Source of the DNA: Campylobacter concisus
GTDB taxonomy: Bacteria > Campylobacterota > Campylobacteria > Campylobacterales > Campylobacteraceae
Length of the DNA: 64,000 bases
NCBI RefSeq assembly: GCF_902460845.1
Contig: NZ_CABPVS010000005.1
Coordinates: 200,764-264,763, forward strand
Direction of reading: 5' to 3'
The first letter of the stretch is position 1, and the number at the start of each line of letters is the position of its first letter. Shown here in pieces: positions 17,844 to 27,565 of this stretch. A program made the position numbers and the translations under genes. The notes below the pieces were generated by a model that saw nothing but the letters and a program-made list of their open reading frames with translations, had not been told where the DNA came from and searched no databases.

Positions 17844-20224
17844 TATTTTTCCTTAAATTTTCTAACAATATAAAGCGAGTTTAAGATAACACTTAGCGAG
17901 CTAAGCGACATAAAAAGCGCAGCAAATAGCGGAATGACGTAGCCACATACGGCAAATGGCAGAGCAAGAACATTATAAAGAAGGCAAAAGAGCAAATTTT
18001 GCTTTATCGTTTTGTAAGTAAATTTTGAGATTTTTATGGCCTTTGCTAGACTTTTTAAACTATCATCAAGTAGCGCTACATCACTTCTTTCTAAGCTTAT
18101 TGCCGCCCCGCTTCCCATACAAATGGCAACATGAGCAAGGCTAAGCGCTGCTGCGTCGTTTATACCGTCCCCTACCATTAGCACCTTTTTGCCTTGCTCT
18201 TTTAGTTCGCTTATAAATTTAGCTTTCGTTTCAGGCAACATCTCTGCTCTAAACTCACTCACGCCAAGCTCATCTGCCACATTTTTTACCACTTTTTGCA
18301 CGTCGCCACTTAAGATACACACTTTCATGCCAGCGCTATTTAGCTCGTATATCAAGGTCTTTGCTTCAGGTTTTATGCTATCTTTTAGGTAAAATTTCGC
18401 CACTAGCTCACCATTAAGTCCCACAAAAAAGCTCACATTTTCTTCAGTTTCATCAAAGCTAATACCATTTTCAACTAAAAATCGCTTGCTTCCTGCATAA
18501 AATTTTTTACCTGAAATTTCAGCCTCAACACCCTTTGCCACGCTTAAATTTATATTTTTAAGCTCTATTTTCCTTGCGCCTTTTTGCTTTAGAAATTTAG
18601 CCACTGCCACGCTTATTTGATGATTTGATATAAGAGCTAGCGAATAAATTTCATCTAAACTTATGCTCTCTTTTATGAAAAAATCACTAACTTCAAATTC
18701 TGCCTTTGTGAGCGTGCCAGTCTTGTCAAATACCGCTACATCGCACTTTGCAAGGCTTTCAAAAAATTTAGCCTCTTTAAAAAGTACTCTATTTTTAAAG
18801 GCCACACCAAGGGCACAGACACTACTAACTGGCGTGGCAAGCGCAAGCGCACAAGGGCAAGCGATCACGATGACGCTAACAGCCGTGACAATAGCCTCTG
18901 AAAAGCCATATTTAAAGTACCAAAACCAAAATGTAAAAAATGCCAAAGTCAGCACGCTAAGAGAAAATTTAGAAGCGATTTTATTGACTACTAGCTCGAT
19001 ATTTGGCTTTTTTAGCTCTGCATTTTGGAGTAAATTTATAAGCTGATTTAGATAAGAATTTTTAAAAATTTCCTTTGCTTCGTAGATGATTTGTCCATTT
19101 TGGCAAATGACGCCACTTTTTACCTCTTGCCCCACTCCCAAGGTCACAGGCAGGCTCTCTCCCGTTAGACTTGAGCTATCCATGCTTGCCTCACCGCTAA
19201 GCACTACTCCATCAAGTAGCGCCCTCTCGCCTGATCTAAGCACGATCTTTTCGCCCAAATTTACATCTCTTGGCTCTTTTAAAACATCTTTGCCATCCTC
19301 CAAAATACATACCTTTGTAAGCAGCATATCATTTAAGAAATTTGAAGTCTCAAGCGCCTTTTTTTTACCCAAAATTTCTAAAAATTTACCGATAAAAACA
19401 AAGGTGATGATCATTGCAACCGAGTCAAAATAGCTCTCGCCACTCCTCGTAAACATCGCAAAAATGGAGTAAATATAAGTAATGCTAGCTCCGGTGATAA
19501 CAAGCAAATCCATATTTGGCGAAGCATTTTTTATGGCTATCTTTGCCCCTTTGAAAAACTCGCTACCAGTATAAAAAAGCACAGGCGTTGCCAGCACGAA
19601 CTGCGCAAAGCTTAAAATATCTTTTATATCGCCTCTTATGCCGCTAAAATACCCACTATACTGAGCAATGGCTAGCCACATAATATTCATCGTAGCAAAG
19701 ATACCAACTAGCGCTTTTGTGTAAAAATTTCTTCTTTTCTTAGCTAGTTCGTCCTCTTTTTGACTCGTAGCATATGGCTTTGGGACGTAGCCAACGGCAT
19801 AAATTTTTTCAATTATTTGCTCTATTAAAAGCTCCTGCTCATCAAAAACAATGACCGCTTTTTGATTAAGCGAGTTGATATTTACCTCCAAGACGCCAGG
19901 TAAGCTAAAAAGTGCCTTTTCAAGTAGCCAGATGCAAGCTGAGCAAGTGATGCCATCAATTAAAAATGAAATTTGACTAAAGTCGCCCTCTTTTGTCACA
20001 AGCTCACTAAAATTTGTCGCTAAATTTTTGATATTTGCACCGTTGCTTGCCGGTGTAAGTGTATTTTTACCAAGACGTTCATAAAACTCACTAAGCCCAT
20101 TTTCATTTAAAATTTCATAAACACCTTTGCAACCAACACAGCAAAATTTAAGTCCGCTTTCATTTGAGATCATCACGTTTTCATCAAATTTTAATCTACA
20201 ATGAGCACATCTACTTTGTGGCAT
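17843..20224 (-). CDS. ccoI: Copper-exporting P-type ATPase for cbb3 oxidase assembly
   Basis: 793 residues. Order: N-terminal four-cysteine module (C6, C9, C28/C29, C32) typical of CcoI, a heavy-metal domain with CSAC (GITCSACIWLLEKAL), membrane helices, phosphatase loop TGES, the CPC metal site (VIACPCALALATP), phosphorylation site DKTGTL and hinge GDGINDAA. CcoI-type ATPases move copper to the periplasm for CcoN. Next to ccoS it forms a maturation pair; the structural ccoNOQP genes are not in this window. Confidence 0.94.
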   Translation of the reverse strand: MPQSRCAHCRLKFDENVMISNESGLKFCCVGCKGVYEILNENGLSEFYERLGKNTLTPASNGANIKNLATNFSELVTKEGDFSQISFLIDGITCSACIWLLEKALFSLPGVLEVNINSLNQKAVIVFDEQELLIEQIIEKIYAVGYVPKPYATSQKEDELAKKRRNFYTKALVGIFATMNIMWLAIAQYSGYFSGIRGDIKDILSFAQFVLATPVLFYTGSEFFKGAKIAIKNASPNMDLLVITGASITYIYSIFAMFTRSGESYFDSVAMIITFVFIGKFLEILGKKKALETSNFLNDMLLTKVCILEDGKDVLKEPRDVNLGEKIVLRSGERALLDGVVLSGEASMDSSSLTGESLPVTLGVGQEVKSGVICQNGQIIYEAKEIFKNSYLNQLINLLQNAELKKPNIELVVNKIASKFSLSVLTLAFFTFWFWYFKYGFSEAIVTAVSVIVIACPCALALATPVSSVCALGVAFKNRVLFKEAKFFESLAKCDVAVFDKTGTLTKAEFEVSDFFIKESISLDEIYSLALISNHQISVAVAKFLKQKGARKIELKNINLSVAKGVEAEISGKKFYAGSKRFLVENGISFDETEENVSFFVGLNGELVAKFYLKDSIKPEAKTLIYELNSAGMKVCILSGDVQKVVKNVADELGVSEFRAEMLPETKAKFISELKEQGKKVLMVGDGINDAAALSLAHVAICMGSGAAISLERSDVALLDDSLKSLAKAIKISKFTYKTIKQNLLFCLLYNVLALPFAVCGYVIPLFAALFMSLSSLSVILNSLYIVRKFKEK

Positions 20225-20283
20225 TTTTACTTTCTTTTATCTAAAATTTTTACTAATATTATTGCATCACATGCCTATTACGC

Positions 20284-20301
20284 ACCATATAAATTTATGG
20301 T
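20284..20301. promoter_or_regulatory. 18-bp inverted repeat between ccoI and rho
   Basis: ACCATA-TAAATT-TATGGT is a perfect 6-bp inverted repeat with a 6-base centre, set within a wider imperfect pair (GCCTA left, TAGGC right). It lies 60 bases upstream of ccoI and 110 bases upstream of the rho promoter. The spacing suits a dimeric repressor or activator; which one is unknown. Confidence 0.35.
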
Positions 20302-20411
20302 AGGCAAACTGCAAAAATAGGCATAAATTTCTTCTTTTATTATCGTTATAAAATGGCGAGATTATAGCAAATCAACCATTTTTGAGCAAAAATTTTATTT
20401 TATGCCATTTC

Positions 20412-20440
20412 TTGACAACAAAGTTTTATTTTTATAAAAT
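20412..20440 (+). promoter_or_regulatory. Sigma-70 promoter of rho
   Basis: TTGACA at 20412-20417 and TAAAAT at 20435-20440 are separated by 17 bases. A transcript from here would have a leader of about 65 bases before the rho ATG. One of the few matches in the window to both consensus boxes. Confidence 0.7.
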
Positions 20441-20513
20441 GCCAAAACTTTCAAAAACTTCTTTTTGAAACTTAGAAATTCTGCAAAATTATCCCCGCAT
20501 TTAAAGAGGAAAA

Positions 20514-21854
20514 ATGGAAAACAACCAAACCGAGCAAAGTGCTGCTCAAAACACAAAAACTACAAAAAAACATCAAGCATCAAGAACACACATACCAGTA
20601 GACGGACACAAAATCGAAGAGCTAAGAACGCTTAGTTTAGATGAGCTAGTGCAGATCGCAAATAGCGTTGGCGTCGAAAATCCACGCGAATTTCGTAGGC
20701 AGGACTTGATATTTGAGATACTAAAAACCCAGACAAAACAAGGCGGCTTTATACTATTTACTGGAATTTTAGAGATCACAAACGAGGGTTATGGCTTTTT
20801 AAGGGCTGTTGATGCAAATTTAAGCGACAGCTCTAACGATGCTTACGTCTCAAACTCACAGATCCGCAAATTTGCACTTCGTGTGGGCGACATCATCACC
20901 GGCCAAGTAAGAGAGCCAAAAGATCAAGAAAAATACTACGCTCTTTTAAAGATCGAGGCAGTAAACTACATGCCTCTAGCAGATGCAAAAGAGAGGCCAC
21001 TCTTTGACAACCTAACCCCACTTTTCCCAACTGAAAAGCTAAATTTAGAGTATGATCCGATGAAGCTAACGGGCCGCGTACTTGACCTTTTCACGCCTAT
21101 TGGTAAGGGTCAGCGTGGTCTCATCGTCGCACCTCCAAGAAGCGGTAAAACTGAGCTTATGAAAGAGTTAGCTCACGGCATCGCTAAAAATCACCCAGAA
21201 GCCCAGTTAATGGTGCTTCTAGTCGATGAGAGACCAGAAGAAGTTACCGATATGCAGCGCTGCGTAAAAGGCGAGGTTTTTAGCTCGACATTTGACCTGC
21301 CAGCGCTTAATCATGTCCGCGTAGCAGAGCTTGTCATAGAAAAGGCAAAACGTCTAGTTGAGATGGGCAAAGACGTCATTATATTGCTTGATAGCATAAC
21401 CCGTCTAGCACGCGCCTACAACACAGTAACCCCACCAAGCGGCAAGGTACTAACTGGTGGCGTGGATGCTAACGCGCTTCACAAGCCAAAACGCTTCTTT
21501 GGTGCAGCCAGAAACATCGAAAATGGCGGCTCTCTAACCATCATCGCAACTGCGCTAATCGACACTGGCTCACGCATGGATGAAGTAATATTTGAAGAGT
21601 TTAAAGGCACTGGAAACAGCGAGATCGTACTTGACCGCAATATCTCTGACCGCAGAATTTACCCAGCTATCAACGTACTAAAATCAGGTACCAGAAAAGA
21701 AGAACTACTTCAAAAACCTGACGAGCTTCAAAAAATTTGGGCTATCCGCTCTGCGATTGCGACAATGGATGATGTTGAAGCGCTTAAATTCTTATACGCA
21801 AAAATGCTAAAAACAAAAGACAACAAAGAGCTTCTCTCTATCCTAAACGAGTAA
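20514..21854 (+). CDS. rho: Transcription termination factor Rho
   Basis: Rho is the hexameric RNA-dependent ATPase that ends transcription at unstructured C-rich sites. 446 residues: a lysine/threonine-rich N-terminus, Rho-N ([19 protein letters not shown]), the RNA-binding cold-shock domain ([18 protein letters not shown]), P-loop APPRSGKT at 206-213, [12 protein letters not shown]-loop and R-loop ([20 protein letters not shown]). GAGGAAAAATG gives a strong start. Confidence 0.97.
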   Translation: MENNQTEQSAAQNTKTTKKHQASRTHIPVDGHKIEELRTLSLDELVQIANSVGVENPREFRRQDLIFEILKTQTKQGGFILFTGILEITNEGYGFLRAVDANLSDSSNDAYVSNSQIRKFALRVGDIITGQVREPKDQEKYYALLKIEAVNYMPLADAKERPLFDNLTPLFPTEKLNLEYDPMKLTGRVLDLFTPIGKGQRGLIVAPPRSGKTELMKELAHGIAKNHPEAQLMVLLVDERPEEVTDMQRCVKGEVFSSTFDLPALNHVRVAELVIEKAKRLVEMGKDVIILLDSITRLARAYNTVTPPSGKVLTGGVDANALHKPKRFFGAARNIENGGSLTIIATALIDTGSRMDEVIFEEFKGTGNSEIVLDRNISDRRIYPAINVLKSGTRKEELLQKPDELQKIWAIRSAIATMDDVEALKFLYAKMLKTKDNKELLSILNE

Positions 21855-21984
21855 ATTTAAATGAGCTTGAAGTGCTTGCTTTGAGCTCAAATTTCTTCAC
21901 TTAAAATATCTAGCTAAAAATATCTTAGAAATTTTAAATTTTCTAGCTCTTGCAATTATAAAAGAATTTACGATTTTTAAACGA

Positions 21985-22188
21985 TTATTTACTAAATTTT
22001 TCTATGTCTTGATTGATCAAATTTTCATATTCGCAAAGCTCATTACAAGTCTTTTTGCTCTGCTCTATAAGCTCATCAAATTTAAATCCAAGCATCACAA
22101 TACGATAAAGGTTGGGCTTGTGTTTTCGCCAGTTGTAAAGCGTCGCGACATCAACGTCTAAATGATAAGCCATATCACGTTTTGTCAT
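21985..22188 (-). CDS. Small HTH DNA-binding protein
   Basis: 67 residues from the inner ATG (MTKRDMAYHLDVDVATLYNW). The first 30 residues read as a Cro/phage-repressor-like helix-turn-helix with recognition helix VATLYNWRKHKPNLY; the rest is an acidic helix. A longer form starting at 22251 is open but its added N-terminus is basic and unlike the family. It resembles the prophage regulator at 55074-55325 (shared TxYNWRK core). Stand-alone between rho and an outer-membrane gene; likely a transcription regulator of phage origin. Confidence 0.65.
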   Translation of the reverse strand: MTKRDMAYHLDVDVATLYNWRKHKPNLYRIVMLGFKFDELIEQSKKTCNELCEYENLINQDIEKFSK

Positions 22189-22356
22189 CTTAGCCACTTT
22201 ACACTCCTTTTTTCGAGTGATTTTATAAATTTTATTCTGATAAGAAAACAATTGAATTATTTTATGTTTTTTATATATTTAATTGAATATTTAAACTTTA
22301 TTTAATCCAATAAAATTTAGAATACCAGGCAAACATTTTTTAAATAAGGAGTAAAA

Positions 22357-22956
22357 ATGAAAAATGTAGTTTTAAAAGTTGCTTTAGGCTTAAGTCTGGC
22401 TAGCGCTACTGCTTTAGCACAAGGAGCGTTCATTGGGATCGAAGGAGATTACTCTTTTAATTCAAAATTAACAGCAAAAAGCGATAATGACACAACAAAA
22501 GTCAAAAAAGCTCAACCAGGTATCGGACTAAAAGCTGGCTATGATTTTGATAGTTTTAGAGTTTATGGAGCTTACATTTACGACTTTCAAGCAAAGAAAT
22601 CACTTGGCGATGAAGACGGTACAGTAATAAAATGGAGTACACATAAATTTATAGTAGGCGCAGATTATACACCAGAATTGACAAAGGACATAAAACTAGT
22701 TCTTGGTGGCTACACTGGCTACTCAAAGCTCAAAATGGATGTATTTGATATTCATGATGGCTCGGAAAAAGCTAATACAAATGGCTGGATACTAGGTGCA
22801 AGAATTGGTGTTGAATACTCTATCAACGAAAACAATGCAGTTGAGTTTGGTGTAAAAGCAGATAGAACAAAATATAGCTCTATAGCAAAATATGATAATG
22901 CAAAAATAAAAGAGACGAATGTAGGTCTTTATTTGGGATATACATATAAATTTTAA
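22357..22956 (+). CDS. Outer-membrane beta-barrel protein (opacity/OmpA-barrel type)
   Basis: 199 residues with a clear signal peptide (MKNVVLKVALGLSLASATAL, cleavage after ALA). The mature part alternates polar and hydrophobic residues in eight or so strands (GAFIGIEGDYSF, GIGLKAGYDF, FRVYGAYIYDF, WILGARIGVEYS) and ends in Phe (LYLGYTYKF), the sorting signal for BamA. Small barrels of this kind occur in Campylobacter as adhesin or porin-like proteins. SD: AAGGAGTAAAAATG. Function unknown. Confidence 0.82.
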   Translation: MKNVVLKVALGLSLASATALAQGAFIGIEGDYSFNSKLTAKSDNDTTKVKKAQPGIGLKAGYDFDSFRVYGAYIYDFQAKKSLGDEDGTVIKWSTHKFIVGADYTPELTKDIKLVLGGYTGYSKLKMDVFDIHDGSEKANTNGWILGARIGVEYSINENNAVEFGVKADRTKYSSIAKYDNAKIKETNVGLYLGYTYKF

Positions 22957-22964
22957 TCGCTCAC

Positions 22965-22998
22965 AAGCTCAAATTTACTCTTAAATTTGAGCTTTTTA
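22965..22998. terminator. Bidirectional terminator between the barrel gene and the acetyltransferase gene
   Basis: Perfect 13-bp stem (22965-22977 with 22982-22994), 4-base loop CTCT, with T-runs usable on the plus strand and A-rich flank for the minus strand. It sits between convergent genes. Confidence 0.88.
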
Positions 22999-23010
22999 TT
23001 TAAAAACAAA

Positions 23011-23490
23011 CTATAAATTTAAAAGTTTTTCTAAATTTTCGCCGTCTAAGCGGTAGTTTCTCCACTCAAGAGATTGATTTGTAGCACCCATGCTTTCATA
23101 AAATTTAATGCTTGGCTCATTCCAGTTTAGGCAGCACCACTCAAGCCTTTTTAAATTTTCATCCTTGCAAATTTGAGCTAAAAATTTAAAAAATGCCTTA
23201 CCGATGCCTTGATTTCTAAACTCTTTTTTGACGTAAATGTCCTCAAGATAGATCCCGCCAAGCCCTAAAAATGTAGAAAATGTGTAAAAATAGATAGCAT
23301 AGCCAATAGCCCTGCCCTTACTCTCGCAGATAAGGGCCTTTGCATGATTTTTATTAAAGATAGAGTCTGCAAAAATTTCATTTGTAAAAGTGACTTGATC
23401 ACTTAAATTCTCATAGCTTGCAAGCTCTCTTACAAGCTCGCATATCACGTCTATATCGTCAATAGTCGCTTTTCTTATTTGAAATTTCAT
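23011..23490 (-). CDS. GNAT acetyltransferase, diamine acetyltransferase-like
   Basis: 159 residues with the acetyl-CoA motif VKKEFRNQGIGKAFFKFL and motif B WCCLNWNEPSIKFYESMGA. The WNEPSI(K)FY segment and the ending WRNYRLDGENL are typical of the spermidine/spermine N1-acetyltransferase branch, so a polyamine or thialysine substrate is likely but unproven. Its start touches the nusA stop, so it is probably co-transcribed. Confidence 0.82.
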   Translation of the reverse strand: MKFQIRKATIDDIDVICELVRELASYENLSDQVTFTNEIFADSIFNKNHAKALICESKGRAIGYAIYFYTFSTFLGLGGIYLEDIYVKKEFRNQGIGKAFFKFLAQICKDENLKRLEWCCLNWNEPSIKFYESMGATNQSLEWRNYRLDGENLEKLLNL

Positions 23491-24593
23491 TAGTTATCAC
23501 CAAAAAGTGCTTTTAAGTCTTTGATTGGCTCATTATTTTTTGCATTGCTACTAGTTTTTGAGCCAAGCTCATTTAGCTCGATCTCATAGCCAGTTAGCAT
23601 GCTTGCTAGGCGGATATTTATGCCGTTTTTGCCGATCGCCTTACTCTTTTGTTCGCTTGCAAGTCTCACGATCGCCTTATTTTCTTCGATCTTTACAGAT
23701 GTGATGATCGCAGGTGCCATAGCGCGAGCCACCAAGATCGCTGGTTCAGTGGTGTATTCGATCGCATCGATACTCTCACCATGAAGCTCTTTGCTTACGG
23801 CATTTATCCTAACGCCCTTTGTGCCGACCGTTGCACCAACTGGATCGATGTTTGGAGTGGTTGAGATGAGTGCTACTTTAGCCCTTTCGCCAGGAATTCT
23901 CGCACTTCCTTGAATGATGATGCCACCATCTTTTATCTCAGGCACTTCTGAAGTTAGCAGTGCTTCAAGAAATTTTGGCGAAGTCCTTGAAAGCTCGACC
24001 TTTATGCCTAAATTTTTATCTGTAAAAACTTTTCTAATGACTGCTTTTACCACATCGCCCACTTTAAATTTCTCGCCTTTTATGCGGTTTTTGCGTGGCA
24101 AGATGGCACGAAGCTCGTCAATCTCGATAAAAGTGTTTTCGTCATTATCGACTCTAATAACTGGTCCAAAGACCATGTGGCCGCTCATCTCATTATATTT
24201 TTGTAAAATTTTCTCTTCTACTAGGCGCTGGATATGATACTCAAGCTCCTTATGAAGCGTTTGGGCTGCGGTTCTTCCAAGGTTATCAAGGCTTAGCTCG
24301 TATGTGAGCTCATCTCCGATCTCTACACCGTTATCTATCTTTTTAGCCTCTTTTAAGCTTAAAAAGTGCTCATTGTCTTCAGCAAGTCTCTCATCATCGT
24401 TTGCTACGATTGAAATTTTTTGATAAAGCTTTAAATTTTTATTTGCATCGATGCTCACGTCATACTCATAATTTTCGCCATAAACTCTTTTTGCAGTATT
24501 TATCAAGGCTCTTATAACACGCTCTTTTACATCTTCTATCTCTAAATTTTTTTCATTTGCAATTGACTCGATGATATCTGAAATTCTTTCCAT
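23490..24593 (-). CDS. nusA: Transcription elongation/termination factor NusA
   Basis: NusA binds RNA polymerase and modulates pausing and termination. The ATG at 24593 (MERISDIIESIANEKNLE) is chosen because GGAGAAAAA precedes it; the frame stays open a further 20 codons upstream. 367 residues: N-terminal domain, S1 domain (HMVFGPVIRVDNDENTFIEI), KH1 (PGERAKVALISTTPNIDPVG, VGTKGVRINAVSKEL) and KH2 (AIGKNGINIRLASMLTGYEI). The C-terminal acidic repeats of E. coli NusA are absent, as usual in this group. Confidence 0.96.
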   Translation of the reverse strand: MERISDIIESIANEKNLEIEDVKERVIRALINTAKRVYGENYEYDVSIDANKNLKLYQKISIVANDDERLAEDNEHFLSLKEAKKIDNGVEIGDELTYELSLDNLGRTAAQTLHKELEYHIQRLVEEKILQKYNEMSGHMVFGPVIRVDNDENTFIEIDELRAILPRKNRIKGEKFKVGDVVKAVIRKVFTDKNLGIKVELSRTSPKFLEALLTSEVPEIKDGGIIIQGSARIPGERAKVALISTTPNIDPVGATVGTKGVRINAVSKELHGESIDAIEYTTEPAILVARAMAPAIITSVKIEENKAIVRLASEQKSKAIGKNGINIRLASMLTGYEIELNELGSKTSSNAKNNEPIKDLKALFGDN

Positions 24594-24765
24594 TTTTTCT
24601 CCATTGTAACGATAAATTTCGGGGATTTTTCGTGAAGTTTTGAAATTATACATAAGCCATACTTTTAATAACTTTAAGCTTATTATTAACTTTTATTTAA
24701 TCCTTTTTTTATGATGTTTTGGATATATTGACCGATTAAAATTTAAGATTTTGAAAGGATTAAAA

Positions 24766-25008
24766 ATGGAGCTAAAACTTGCAAGAGCCGAATTAGACGC
24801 AAAGCCAAAAACGATTTCACTAGAAAAAATAGAGGCAGTTGTCGAAAAAGAGGGTCAGAAAATTTTCTATTTTGATAAAGAAAACACACACAAACAACTA
24901 ATCGCCTTAGTCGAGCATTTTGAAGAAAAAGGGCTAAGCGTCTATCACAGAACTGTAAAATACGGACTTGATGATAGCGACTACATGTATGAAGTGCATA
25001 TACTTTAA
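24766..25008 (+). CDS. HP0268-family small nuclease-like protein
   Basis: 80 residues from the ATG at 24766 ([14 protein letters not shown]), chosen for the GAAAGGA Shine-Dalgarno. The family member HP0268 of H. pylori was described as a nicking endonuclease and purine-specific ribonuclease with an SMR-like fold. Its stop overlaps the miaB start (TTTAATGAG), so the two are translated together. Assignment rests on remembered family sequence and on the nusA-HP0268-miaB neighbourhood. Confidence 0.7.
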   Translation: MELKLARAELDAKPKTISLEKIEAVVEKEGQKIFYFDKENTHKQLIALVEHFEEKGLSVYHRTVKYGLDDSDYMYEVHIL

Positions 25009-26309
25009 TGAGTAAAAAACTCTTTATCCAAACTCTAGGCTGTGCTATGAATGTTCGTGACAGCGAGCATATCATAGCTGAGCTCTCACAAAAAGAAGAC
25101 TACTCCTTAACACAAAATATAGAAGAAGCTGATTTAATCCTTATAAATACCTGCTCGGTTCGTGAAAAGCCAGTTCATAAGCTCTTTAGCGAGGTCGGAG
25201 CCTTTGAAAAAGCCAAAAAAAGAGGTGCTAAAATAGGCGTTTGTGGCTGTACTGCAAGCCATTTGGGTAGTGAAATTTTTAAGCGCGCACCTTATGTTGA
25301 TTTTGTTCTTGGCGCAAGAAATGTCAGCAAGATCACAAAGGCGGTAAATACGCCTAAATTTATCTCAACCGACATAAATCATGACGAGAGTGAATACGCA
25401 TTTGGCGAATTTAGAGGCTCGCCATACAAAAGCCACATCAATATCTCGATCGGCTGCGACAAAAAGTGCACCTATTGCATCGTCCCACACACTAGAGGCG
25501 ATGAAATTTCTATCCCTTCAAGCCTAATCTTAAAAGAGGTAGAAAAGGCTGCAAAAAGCGGTGCAAAAGAGATATTTTTACTAGGGCAAAATGTCAATAA
25601 CTACGGTAAAAGATTTTCAGGCGTGCAAGAAAATATCGATTTTAGCGACCTGCTAGTAAAGATAAGTGAGATAGAGGGCGTTGAAAGGATAAGATTTACA
25701 AGCCCACACCCACTTCATATGGATGATAAATTTCTTGAAATTTTCACTAATAACCCAAAAATTTGCAAGTCAATGCACATGCCACTTCAAAGCGGAAACA
25801 CCAAAGTCTTACGCGAAATGAAGCGCGGATATACAAAAGAGTGGTTTTTAGACCGCGCATTAAGACTTAGAAAGATGTGCCCAGACGTGAGCATCTCAAC
25901 TGATATCATCGTCGCATTTCCAGGCGAGAGCGATAGCGAGTTTGAAGACACGATGGACGTGCTTGAACAAGTTAGATTTGAGCAAATTTTTAGCTTTAAG
26001 TATTCGCCTCGTCCGCTTACAAAGGCAGCTACTTTCACAAATCAAATAGATGATAAAACCGCTTCAGAAAGGCTTACTCGCCTACAAAATCGCCACAATG
26101 AAATTTTAGACGAGATCGTGGCGGTACAAAAAGATAAAATTTTTGATGTATATTTTGAAGAGCTAAGAGCAAACGGCGGCGTTGCTGGGCGAAGTTTTAA
26201 TAACTTTTTAGTTCAAGTCGATGGTAGCGAAGAGCTTCTTGGCACTACACAAAAAATCAAGATCACAAACCCAAAACGAATGGTTTTGTATGGCGAGCTG
26301 CAAATTTAA
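25008..26309 (+). CDS. miaB: tRNA-2-methylthio-N6-isopentenyladenosine synthase
   Basis: MiaB adds the methylthio group to i6A37 of tRNA using two Fe-S clusters and SAM. 433 residues: UPF0004 domain with cysteines in [15 protein letters not shown] and GVCGCTA; radical-SAM motif [15 protein letters not shown]; and a C-terminal TRAM domain ([20 protein letters not shown]). Full length. Confidence 0.96.
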   Translation: MSKKLFIQTLGCAMNVRDSEHIIAELSQKEDYSLTQNIEEADLILINTCSVREKPVHKLFSEVGAFEKAKKRGAKIGVCGCTASHLGSEIFKRAPYVDFVLGARNVSKITKAVNTPKFISTDINHDESEYAFGEFRGSPYKSHINISIGCDKKCTYCIVPHTRGDEISIPSSLILKEVEKAAKSGAKEIFLLGQNVNNYGKRFSGVQENIDFSDLLVKISEIEGVERIRFTSPHPLHMDDKFLEIFTNNPKICKSMHMPLQSGNTKVLREMKRGYTKEWFLDRALRLRKMCPDVSISTDIIVAFPGESDSEFEDTMDVLEQVRFEQIFSFKYSPRPLTKAATFTNQIDDKTASERLTRLQNRHNEILDEIVAVQKDKIFDVYFEELRANGGVAGRSFNNFLVQVDGSEELLGTTQKIKITNPKRMVLYGELQI

Positions 26310-27069
26310 AAACGTCTTTGAAAAGGTTGCCCTAAGCATTGGCGTCTTTTTCATCTACATTTTGATGTGGCTCATTTTTCTAACCTGCAAAAAGAGCTAC
26401 ACTCCAAATTTCTTACCACAAAATGGCTGCGTCGTCGTCTTTTGGCACGGCAGACTTAGCTTTATGAGCTTTGCTTACAGGCAGTGGTGGAGCAGACAAA
26501 ATAGAAAACAAGGCAAAGTGATAATCAGCGACCACAAAGATGGCGAGCTAATCACCAGAATAATCAAATTTTTTGGCATCGACACCATTAGAGGCAGCAG
26601 CTCAAAAGGCGGTGCAAGGGCACTTATAGAAGCTCTAAGAGAGATAAAGCAAGGCCACGACGTCATCATCACGCCAGATGGCCCACGCGGACCAAGACAT
26701 AGCGTGGCAGACGGAGCTGTGGTGATCGCGCAAAAGTCATCTTGCGAAATTTATGCTCTAAACTTTGAAGCAAGATCGTTTTGGGAGTTTAAAAGCTGGG
26801 ACAAGATGATACTTCCAAAGCCATTTTCAACTATAAATTTTAGCCTCTCAGCTCCTTTTAGTGTGGCAAATTTAGAGCAAAAAGAGGCAAAAGAGAAGAT
26901 ACAAAATGAGCTTTGGCAAGCCTCGCAAAACGACGGTGGTAAGAGCGTGGAGCAAAACCAAGAGGACTTTAGAGCAAATTTAAAAATTTGGTGGAAAAAG
27001 TATGCGCATAAAAATCCGCAAATAAGAGACGAGATAAAAGAAATTTTGGATGAAATTTATGAAAAATAA
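26290..27069 (+). CDS. DUF374 lysophospholipid acyltransferase-like membrane protein
   Basis: About 259 residues from the ATG at 26290 ([15 protein letters not shown]), overlapping miaB by 20 bases. It has an N-terminal membrane helix ([16 protein letters not shown]), the acyltransferase-like block [14 protein letters not shown] and the motif [20 protein letters not shown]374 proteins belong to the LPLAT superfamily, so lipid A or phospholipid acylation is likely, but no substrate is known. The frame is open further upstream within miaB, which I do not count. Confidence 0.8.
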   Translation: MASCKFKNVFEKVALSIGVFFIYILMWLIFLTCKKSYTPNFLPQNGCVVVFWHGRLSFMSFAYRQWWSRQNRKQGKVIISDHKDGELITRIIKFFGIDTIRGSSSKGGARALIEALREIKQGHDVIITPDGPRGPRHSVADGAVVIAQKSSCEIYALNFEARSFWEFKSWDKMILPKPFSTINFSLSAPFSVANLEQKEAKEKIQNELWQASQNDGGKSVEQNQEDFRANLKIWWKKYAHKNPQIRDEIKEILDEIYEK

Positions 27070-27505
27070 ACTATCTATTTTTATAGCCATCTTTCTAATT
27101 GTTTTATTCGGACTATTTTTTTATAGCGACAACTCCTACAAACTCGCCCTTGAAGCAAAATTTTTATACGAAAACAAAGAATACGAAAAGGCCTTAAATT
27201 TAAGCCAAAAAGCACTTGATATAGATATTTATAACAAAATGGCAAATACTGTGCTAAATCAAAGCAAGGCTGCTATCAAATTTAGCTCATACATAAAAAA
27301 CGGCAAAGAGTATCTTGAGCGTATCAAAAAAATGAGCCAAAGTAGCGTCAGCAAGGCTGATAGTGAGCGCATTAAGATGATGTGTGATGTGATGATAGAG
27401 GATTTTGACGACCTTAAAAACTCGGCCCTACTTGATAATGAGCTAAAAAATGAAGCTTTAAATACAAAAGAGATTTTCGTTAAGCTTAAAAACGAGCTGT
27501 TTTAA
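27050..27505 (+). CDS. Membrane-anchored protein with a TPR-like segment
   Basis: 151 residues: N-terminal membrane helix (LSIFIAIFLIVLFGLFFYS), then a TPR-like helix pair (EAKFLYENKEYEKALNLSQKAL) and a helical, charged remainder. It overlaps the DUF374 gene by 20 bases. The start could also be the ATG at 27059. It is probably an inner-membrane scaffold; function unknown. Confidence 0.7.
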   Translation: MKFMKNKLSIFIAIFLIVLFGLFFYSDNSYKLALEAKFLYENKEYEKALNLSQKALDIDIYNKMANTVLNQSKAAIKFSSYIKNGKEYLERIKKMSQSSVSKADSERIKMMCDVMIEDFDDLKNSALLDNELKNEALNTKEIFVKLKNELF

Positions 27506-27565
27506 ACTTATTTAATCCCTTTTTAGCTACCATAACGAAAATTATGCACTAAATTTAGGAGATTT

